Below, piece after piece: positions 58,524 to 64,000 of a stretch of 64,000 nucleotides of DNA. Location of the stretch: NCBI RefSeq assembly GCF_012933505.1, contig NZ_JABBNB010000005.1, positions 124,001-188,000 of the forward strand. The letters run 5' to 3'. Origin of the DNA: Gordonia asplenii. GTDB lineage: Bacteria; Actinomycetota; Actinomycetes; Mycobacteriales; Mycobacteriaceae. How positions within the stretch are numbered: the stretch's first letter is position 1; the number at the start of each line of letters is the position of its first letter. The position numbers were made by a program, and so were the translations under genes. The notes beneath the pieces were generated by a model that made no database searches, was not told the origin of the DNA, and worked only from the letters and a program-made list of their open reading frames with translations.

Positions 58524-59150
58524 TCAGTGGCTCTCGGGTACCTCCTGTGGGTTGAAGCCGTCGCGGTGCATTCGGCGCCATCGGTCGATTCCCGGGAATG
58601 ACGACGCGACGAGTTCGTCTCGCAACGACGACACCCAGTCGAGTTCGGCGCGGAGCATTGCGAGCATGTACTCGTCCTCGATGAGGAAGAGTCGGGGCAC
58701 GTGCGTAGCCGCTTCGGTCAGTGTGGCTGCATCGGAATCGATTGTCGCGCAAAGTGTTACGATGCGCTCGTCGAGCAGTGCGACGACGTCGTCGGGTGCG
58801 AGCACCGCGGCGACCGAAAGTCCCGCCACAAATGGCTGCGCTCCGGATTGCGGCGTGCGGAGTAGATCGCGGGTCCAGTCGGCGAGCTCTTCGCGTCCTG
58901 CCGGAGTGATGTGATAGATCGTCCGTTCCGGGCGCGCGCCGTCCCGATCGGTTCCGGTGATCTCGAGCAGCCCGTGCTTGGTGAGGTTGTCGACGACGGT
59001 GTAGAGCGAGCCCCACTTGATCGACATGTCCCGGTCTTTGCCGCGTTCACGCAGCACGGTGGCGATTTCGTAGCGATGCATGGGACGCTCGAAGAGGGTG
59101 GACAGCACCGCCAGCCCCAATAGATTCGCAACCTTGCGCTTGTGTGCCAT
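58524..59150 (-). CDS. PadR-family regulator
   Basis: 208 aa. N-terminal winged helix-turn-helix: LGLAVLSTLFERPMHRYEIATVLRERGKDRDMSIKWGSLYTVVDNLTKHGLLE, ending in the typical RTIYHITPAGREELADW; a helical C-terminal dimer domain follows. Probably represses itself and the FAD monooxygenase in response to phenolic or drug-like ligands. ATG 59150 has GGAGG six bases upstream. Confidence 0.9.
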   Translation of the reverse strand: MAHKRKVANLLGLAVLSTLFERPMHRYEIATVLRERGKDRDMSIKWGSLYTVVDNLTKHGLLEITGTDRDGARPERTIYHITPAGREELADWTRDLLRTPQSGAQPFVAGLSVAAVLAPDDVVALLDERIVTLCATIDSDAATLTEAATHVPRLFLIEDEYMLAMLRAELDWVSSLRDELVASSFPGIDRWRRMHRDGFNPQEVPESH

Positions 59151-59168
59151 CACTCACCTCCGATTACT

Positions 59169-59205
59169 CGTCTACGAATATACGTCTGCGAATAAAGTCT
59201 CGCAA
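59169..59205 (-). promoter_or_regulatory. PadR promoter with direct-repeat operator
   Basis: On the minus strand a -35 TTGCGA (59205-59200) and -10 TATATT (59182-59177) are 17 bp apart. The plus-strand direct repeat CGTCTACGAATA (59169-59180) and CGTCTGCGAATA (59183-59194), 14-bp period, overlaps the -10 and spacer. This suits autorepression. Confidence 0.65.
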
Positions 59206-59259
59206 GCGTGCGCCTGACCCGGCCGCAAGGGCATGGTCTTACGTCACTAGCCTGGACTG

Positions 59260-60150
59260 ATGCGCCCAACTCTGGATTCGTACCGGCACCTCGCGTCGGG
59301 CAAGGTTCGTGAGATCTACGAGATCGACGACGACACGTTGCTGATGGTCGCCTCCGATCGGATCTCGGCCTACGACTTCATTCTCGACACACCCATCGTC
59401 GACAAGGGCCGCATTCTGACCGCGATGAGCTTCTTCTGGTTCGACGCCCTCGGTGTGCCGAACCATCTCGCCGGCGGACCGACCGACGAGCGTATTCCCG
59501 GTCCAGCTCTCGGCCGCTCGATGGTGGTGCGCAGGTTGCCGATGGTTCAGGTCGAGTGCGTGGCACGCGGCTACCTCACCGGTTCCGGGCTCATCGACTA
59601 TCGCAACACTGGCGCCGTCTGCGGCGTCGAACTGCCGGCGGGCCTCGGCGAGGCGAGTAGGCTGCCCGAGCCCATCTTCACCCCCGCGACCAAGGCCGCG
59701 CAGGGCGATCACGATGAGAACGTGTCGTTCGAGCACGTCGCGGCACAGGTGGGGGAGGACCTCGCAACAACGCTGCGCACGACGACCCTCGACATCTACG
59801 GCCGTGGCGCCGCACTCGCAGCCGAACGAGGAATCCTGTTGGCGGACACCAAGTTCGAGTTCGGCCAAGACGCCGACGGCGCGCTGGTGCTCGCCGACGA
59901 AGTGCTGACGCCGGATTCGTCGCGGTACTGGGAGGCCGCCACCTACACCGCGGGGCGGGTGCAGCCGTCCTTCGACAAACAGATCGTGCGCAACTGGCTC
60001 ACCGGGCCCGACTCCGGCTGGGACCGCCACGGCGACTCGTCCCCGCCGCCGCTACCCGCCGACGTCGTCGCGCGCACCCGGGCGCGTTATATCGAAGCGT
60101 ACGAACGTATTTCCGGCCTTTCGTTCGCAGACTGGCCGAACGCAGAGTAG
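59260..60150 (+). CDS. purC: Phosphoribosylaminoimidazole-succinocarboxamide synthase
   Basis: SAICAR synthase: ATP-dependent joining of aspartate to CAIR. 296 aa with [52 protein letters not shown], and the signature [33 protein letters not shown] 59260. It is followed by the oligopeptidase gene after 11 bp. Confidence 0.96.
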   Translation: MRPTLDSYRHLASGKVREIYEIDDDTLLMVASDRISAYDFILDTPIVDKGRILTAMSFFWFDALGVPNHLAGGPTDERIPGPALGRSMVVRRLPMVQVECVARGYLTGSGLIDYRNTGAVCGVELPAGLGEASRLPEPIFTPATKAAQGDHDENVSFEHVAAQVGEDLATTLRTTTLDIYGRGAALAAERGILLADTKFEFGQDADGALVLADEVLTPDSSRYWEAATYTAGRVQPSFDKQIVRNWLTGPDSGWDRHGDSSPPPLPADVVARTRARYIEAYERISGLSFADWPNAE

Positions 60151-60161
60151 GAGCGAATTCA

Positions 60162-62300
60162 GTGGCTACAGTGCCGAGCAAGCCGGTTGCGAAGAAGGTT
60201 CCCGCCGAGCGGATTCATCATGGCGACACCGTGATCGACGACTACGAATGGCTGCGCGACAAGGACGATGCCGAGGTCATCGCGTACCTCGAAGCTCAAA
60301 ACGCCTACACCGCAGCGCACACCGACCAACTTGCCGACCTGCGCACGCAGATTTTCGGCGAGATCAAGAGTCGCGTCCAGGAGACCGACATGTCGCTGCC
60401 CTATCGGCTCGGCAAGTACTGGTACTTCGTGCGCACCGAGGAGGGTAAGCAGTACACGGTGTCGTGCCGGTGCCCGGTCGCCTCCGACGACGACTGGACA
60501 CCGCCGCAGATCAGCCCGGGAGAAGCGCTGCCCGGTGAGGAAGTGTTGCTGGACAGCAACATTGAAGCTCAGGGCCACGACTTCTTCAGCCTCGGCGCGG
60601 CGACGGTCAGCACCGACGGGGACTGGCTGGCCTACAGCATCGACGTCGTCGGCAACGAACGCTACACGCTGCATTTCAAGAACTTGACCACCGGCGAACT
60701 GCTCGACGACGTCATCGCCGACACCGCGGGCGGAGCGGTGTGGTCGCGCGATGCGAAACATGTCTTCTATCAGACCGTCGACGACTCCTGGCGCCCGGAT
60801 ACGGTGTGGCGCCACGCCATCGGTGCGGGCACCGACGATGTGCAGGTCTTCCATGAGCCCGACGAACGGTACTGGGTCGGCATGGGGCTGACCCGCAGCC
60901 GCGAGTACCTCGTCATCGGCGTCGGGTCGAAGATCACCTCGGAGGCCTTCGTCCTCGCCGCCGACGACCCGACCGGCGAATTCGTCAGTGTCGCACCGCG
61001 AATCGAGGGTGTGGAATACGACGTCGAGCACGCGGTCATCGACGGCGACGACTACTTCCTGTTCGTCCACAACGAGGAGCGCGACGGTGTCAAGTACCTC
61101 AACTCCGCAGTCGACATCGCCCCGGTCGGCGACCCGGGCCGGCGTCGAGAACTGATCGGTCATTCGACGCAGCGCCGGATCGAGAGCGTCGATGCCTTCG
61201 CCGACTACCTGGTACTGAGCTATCGCGAAAATGCGTTGCCGCAGACCGCGATCGCCGACCTGCGCACCATCGCCGGTGTGCCGACGGCCGACGACTTCGT
61301 GCCGCTGGCGTTCGATCAGGAACTGTATTCCGTTGGGCTGGGCGGCAATCCGGAGTTCACCACGCCGACCCTGCGCATCGGCTACACCAGCTTCATCGAA
61401 CCGTCGGAGGTGTTCTCGCTCGACGTCGCGACCGGAGAGCGGACCCTGCTCAAGCGGCAGGTGGTCCTCGGCGACTACAACCCGGGCGACTACACCCAGA
61501 GTCGCGAGTGGGCGACCGCCGTCGACGGCACCCGAATTCCGCTGTCGATCGTGCGGCGCAACGGAATTGAGCCGGGTACGCCGAATCCGACGCTGCTCTA
61601 CGCGTACGGCTCGTATGAGGCCAGCATGGATCCGGGCTTCTCGGTGTCGCGGCTGTCGATGCTCGATCGGGGGGTGGTGTTCGTCATCGCCCACATCCGC
61701 GGCGGAGGTGAGCTCGGGCGACACTGGTACGAGAACGGCAAGACGCTCACCAAGAAGAACACTTTCACCGACTTCGTCGACTCGGCCCGACATCTCATCG
61801 ATCGCGGCTGGACTGATCCGAAACACCTTGTGGCCGAGGGTGGTTCGGCGGGCGGTCTGCTGATGGGGGCGGTAGCCAACCTTGCGCCGGAACTGTTCAA
61901 CGGGATTCTGGCGGCGGTGCCGTTCGTCGACGCGCTCAACTCGATACTCGACCCGTCGCTGCCGCTGACGGTCATCGAATGGGACGAGTGGGGTGACCCG
62001 CTGCACAACGCCGACGTCTACGCGTACATGAAGAGCTACTCGCCCTATGAGAACGTCGGGCCTAAACCGTACCCGGCGATCCTGGCGCTCAACTCCCTCA
62101 ATGACACCCGGGTGCTCTACGTCGAGGCGGCGAAATGGATTGCGCGGCTGCAGGAGAACACCACCGCCGACAATCCGATTCTGCTGAAGACGGAGATGTC
62201 GGCCGGACACGGCGGCGTCTCGGGACGGTACAAACAGTGGGAAGAGACGGCGTACGAGTTGGCCTGGATTCTGCAGCAGACAGGAGCACTCCATGACTGA
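60162..62300 (+). CDS. ptrB: Oligopeptidase B (prolyl oligopeptidase family S9A)
   Basis: Cytosolic serine peptidase cleaving short peptides after basic residues. 712 aa: beta-propeller domain to about residue 400, then alpha/beta-hydrolase domain with VIAHIRGGGELGRHWYENGK, nucleophile in LVAEGGSAGGLLMGAVANLAPELF, Asp in NSLNDTRV and His in SAGHGGVSGRYKQWEE. GTG start after TAGGAGC. In M. tuberculosis the equivalent, I recall, is split; here it is one intact gene. Confidence 0.93.
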   Translation: MATVPSKPVAKKVPAERIHHGDTVIDDYEWLRDKDDAEVIAYLEAQNAYTAAHTDQLADLRTQIFGEIKSRVQETDMSLPYRLGKYWYFVRTEEGKQYTVSCRCPVASDDDWTPPQISPGEALPGEEVLLDSNIEAQGHDFFSLGAATVSTDGDWLAYSIDVVGNERYTLHFKNLTTGELLDDVIADTAGGAVWSRDAKHVFYQTVDDSWRPDTVWRHAIGAGTDDVQVFHEPDERYWVGMGLTRSREYLVIGVGSKITSEAFVLAADDPTGEFVSVAPRIEGVEYDVEHAVIDGDDYFLFVHNEERDGVKYLNSAVDIAPVGDPGRRRELIGHSTQRRIESVDAFADYLVLSYRENALPQTAIADLRTIAGVPTADDFVPLAFDQELYSVGLGGNPEFTTPTLRIGYTSFIEPSEVFSLDVATGERTLLKRQVVLGDYNPGDYTQSREWATAVDGTRIPLSIVRRNGIEPGTPNPTLLYAYGSYEASMDPGFSVSRLSMLDRGVVFVIAHIRGGGELGRHWYENGKTLTKKNTFTDFVDSARHLIDRGWTDPKHLVAEGGSAGGLLMGAVANLAPELFNGILAAVPFVDALNSILDPSLPLTVIEWDEWGDPLHNADVYAYMKSYSPYENVGPKPYPAILALNSLNDTRVLYVEAAKWIARLQENTTADNPILLKTEMSAGHGGVSGRYKQWEETAYELAWILQQTGALHD

Positions 62301-63252
62301 CGTCGCCGAACTGCTCGGCAGTCTGCGAGTGCCCGTCGTCGGTGCACCGATGGCCGGAGCGGCCGGTGGTCGACTCGCCGCGGCGATCACCGCCGCCGGA
62401 GGTCTGGGCATGGTCGGGGTCGGCAATGTCGCCACCGTCGAGCAGATCACACCCGAACTGGAAATCGCTTGCGCCGGTGGGGTATTCGGGGTCGGACTGA
62501 TGTGCTGGTCCCTACCCGACAATCCCGCGCTGCTCGACGTCACCCTGGCGCACGCCCCGTCGGTGATCAGTCTCAGTTTCGGCGACCCGCGGCCATACCT
62601 CGACCGGGTGCACGACGCCGGGATCGCCGTCGTCGCCCAGGTGGGTACCCGGGCTGAAGCAGTCGACGTGGTCGACGCGGGTGTCGACGCCGTAGTGGTC
62701 CGCGGCGATGAGGGCGGTGGCCACGGACGTGGAGTAGTCGCGACTCTGCCTCTGCTGCAACAGATCTTAGACATCACCGATAAGCCCGTGCTCGCCGCGG
62801 GCGGCATCGCGACGGCGCGGGGGCTGGCGGCGGTGCTCGCCGCGGGAGCGTCGGGAGCCTGGGTCGGCACACCGTTCGCCGCGTCAGAGGAGAGTCTCTT
62901 CAAAGACTCGGCGAAGCAGGCGGTGATCGCGGCCGACACCGATCAGACCGTCTACACCCGTGCGTTCGACGTCGCGCAGCGGTTCAATTGGCCGACGATC
63001 TACGGCGGCCGTGCCCTCGCCAACGACTTCACCTCGCAGTGGGTGGACCGGGTGTCCGAACTGGAAGCCGATGTTCCCGACGAACTGACAGCTGCCATGA
63101 AAGAGGCTCGTGCGCAAGGTAATACGGCGATGGCCCCGGTTTACGCGGGTGAGTCCGCGGGCCTGGTGACACAGATGCGCACCGCGGGCGAGGTGATCGA
63201 GAGCTTCGCGGGCTTCCGTGAGCACCTGCGGGCTGCGCAGCGCTGGCTGTAG
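62293..63252 (+). CDS. Nitronate monooxygenase family protein
   Basis: FMN-dependent TIM-barrel enzyme, 319 aa. PVVGAPMAGAAGGRLAAAITAAGGLGMVG is the N-terminal motif, VVRGDEGGGHGRGV the catalytic-loop region with His, PVLAAGGIATARGLAAVLAAGASGAWVGTPFAASEES the phosphate-binding end. Likely oxidises nitroalkanes/nitronates (for example 3-nitropropionate), though some members have other roles. Overlaps the peptidase stop by eight bases. Confidence 0.88.
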   Translation: MTDVAELLGSLRVPVVGAPMAGAAGGRLAAAITAAGGLGMVGVGNVATVEQITPELEIACAGGVFGVGLMCWSLPDNPALLDVTLAHAPSVISLSFGDPRPYLDRVHDAGIAVVAQVGTRAEAVDVVDAGVDAVVVRGDEGGGHGRGVVATLPLLQQILDITDKPVLAAGGIATARGLAAVLAAGASGAWVGTPFAASEESLFKDSAKQAVIAADTDQTVYTRAFDVAQRFNWPTIYGGRALANDFTSQWVDRVSELEADVPDELTAAMKEARAQGNTAMAPVYAGESAGLVTQMRTAGEVIESFAGFREHLRAAQRWL

Positions 63253-63312
63253 AGATAGTGGGCGCTCGCCGAAGTGTAATTGGGAGACGCCTCCGATCAG
63301 CTCGCGTGCCGA

Positions 63313-63515
63313 TGTTCGTCTGGGAGCCGCGCCCTTCGCTCCCGAGTGCCGAAGCGAGCTCGCGAGCCTAGCCCTCCGCTCCCCGAGTGCCGTGTTCGTC
63401 TGGGAGCCGGCCCCTTCGCTGCCCGAGTGCCGGTGTTCGTCTGGGAGCCGCGCCCTCCGCTCCCCGAGTGCCGAAGCGAGCTCGCGAGCTTCGGTGTATC
63501 GAGGGGCCGTGAGCC
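63313..63515. repeat. Dispersed hairpin repeat copy 3 with tandem preface
   Basis: Three copies of TGTTCGTCTGGGAGCCG (63313, 63393, 63434) alternate with CGCTCCCGAGTGCCG-like units, leading into the dispersed repeat at 63457-63515 with stem CCGAAGC / GCTTCGG. A partial copy is at 63340-63372. The remainder of the 63253-63738 gap contains no recognised gene. Confidence 0.72.
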
Positions 63516-63738
63516 GAAAGACCAACGGACGGAATGGCTTTCGACCCAGCGTCGCCCTGCAATAGGTTCGCACTGCGGTGACTGATTGCCCACCGCGGTG
63601 GTGTGCTCGCGCCGACGTGGTTACCGTCGCGGGAAGCAACCACCGCAGCGTCGAATCGACCAGCGCAGTGGGAGCGGCTTACCGTAGCGGGGAACGCGCG
63701 AAGAGCGTGGCGTAACCGACGCGGGTGGCCCGACTCGT

Positions 63739-64000
63739 TCAGCCCAGCAACGCCGACGGAACCACACGGACGACGAACGGGTCGTCGACGAGCAACTCCT
63801 GGGCGCCCACCGCGGCGCCGATCGTGCAGTACTCGCCGTCCCGCAAGGTCCATGCGGTGATCGACGGCTCGTCTGGGTCGACAACCCAGTAGTGGGCGCA
63901 CTCGGCTCGGCGGAGTCGGTCCTTCTTCAGCAACAGGTCGACACCCCGCGTCGACGGTGAGAGCACCTCGATCGCCAGCAACGGAGCCGTCGGGAGGTCG
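63739..64000 (-). CDS. Uma2-type restriction-endonuclease-like protein, 3' part only
   Basis: The frame is open to the window edge, so the start is missing. LLAIEVLSPSTRGVDLLLKKDRLRRAECAHYWVVDPDEPSITAW is the PDDEXK core of the Uma2/DUF820 family (E-V-L-S-P-S-T, then Y-W-V-V-D-P). These proteins are common in actinobacteria and their function is not settled. Convergent with the nitronate monooxygenase gene. Confidence 0.8.
   Translation of the reverse strand, partial: DLPTAPLLAIEVLSPSTRGVDLLLKKDRLRRAECAHYWVVDPDEPSITAWTLRDGEYCTIGAAVGAQELLVDDPFVVRVVPSALLG

Noticed and set aside
63258..63296. AATTGGGAGACGCC resembling one end of the MITE-like element at 26862
   Set aside because: Only one arm-like stretch with mismatches and no partner arm; could be chance.
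1..64000. CRISPR array
   Set aside because: The tandem repeats at 56.3-57.2 kb and 63.3-63.5 kb have no constant-repeat/variable-spacer layout, and no cas genes are present.

Overview
The window is high-GC actinobacterial DNA, most likely from a Gordonia-like member of the Mycobacteriales. This rests on GC-rich codon use, many GTG starts, ATGA/GTGA gene overlaps, a mycofactocin-type short-chain dehydrogenase, and a chromosomal order phoP-phoR-HIT-...-purD-...-purB-purC-oligopeptidase B. From memory that order matches the Rv0757-Rv0782 stretch of Mycobacterium tuberculosis. The genus is an inference.

Region 1 (1-10018) is the right end of a prophage. About 24 tightly packed, mostly overlapping leftward early genes encode an HNH protein, a RuvC-like resolvase, a candidate single-strand annealing protein with a PDDEXK exonuclease, a winged-helix replication-type protein with three palindromic repeats at its 3' end, and several small zinc-binding proteins. 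Two leftward XRE regulators face a rightward repressor-like gene. That repressor reads into the 3' half of a tRNA-Thr(TGT) sequence, which is the phage/chromosome junction and is followed by a strong terminator. The layout resembles integration-dependent immunity systems; the integrase would lie at the other prophage end, outside the window.

Region 2 (10251-13477) is chromosome: a glutamine amidotransferase, a double-TetR regulator and a divergent acyl-CoA dehydrogenase. A 45-bp direct repeat (13449-13493 and 33025-33069) brackets Region 3, a catabolic island of visibly lower GC inserted at the 3' end of the dehydrogenase gene; no integrase was found in it. Half A (13.8-23.7 kb) has an SDR, a SelA-like PLP enzyme, an aldehyde dehydrogenase, an NCS1 permease with a small membrane protein, an imine-reductase-like protein, an MBL lactonase, a GntR regulator and an MmgE/PrpD protein. 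Half B (23.8-32.9 kb) has a Cache protein, a second GntR regulator and an overlapping operon: P450, ferredoxin, ferredoxin reductase, glutamine-synthetase-like ligase, a binding-protein-fold protein without signal peptide, a PuuD-like hydrolase, a 62-aa protein, an aminotransferase and a decayed aldehyde dehydrogenase. The P450-ferredoxin-reductase-ligase order suggests oxidation of a (cyclic) amine followed by a gamma-glutamylation route.

Region 4 (33115-64000) is chromosomal core: a winged-helix protein, PhoP/PhoR, a HIT protein, a RecQ-family helicase, two cell-envelope glycosyltransferases, LtrA, PurD, a lipoprotein esterase, a NarL-type two-component system beside an ABC exporter, a PhaC-like synthase with a small coiled-coil partner, PurB, an FAD monooxygenase with PadR, PurC, oligopeptidase B, nitronate monooxygenase and a truncated Uma2 gene. 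Three convergent gene junctions hold copies of a dispersed hairpin repeat. The purB junction also holds a six-unit array with twelve GATTGCAWTC-type sites.
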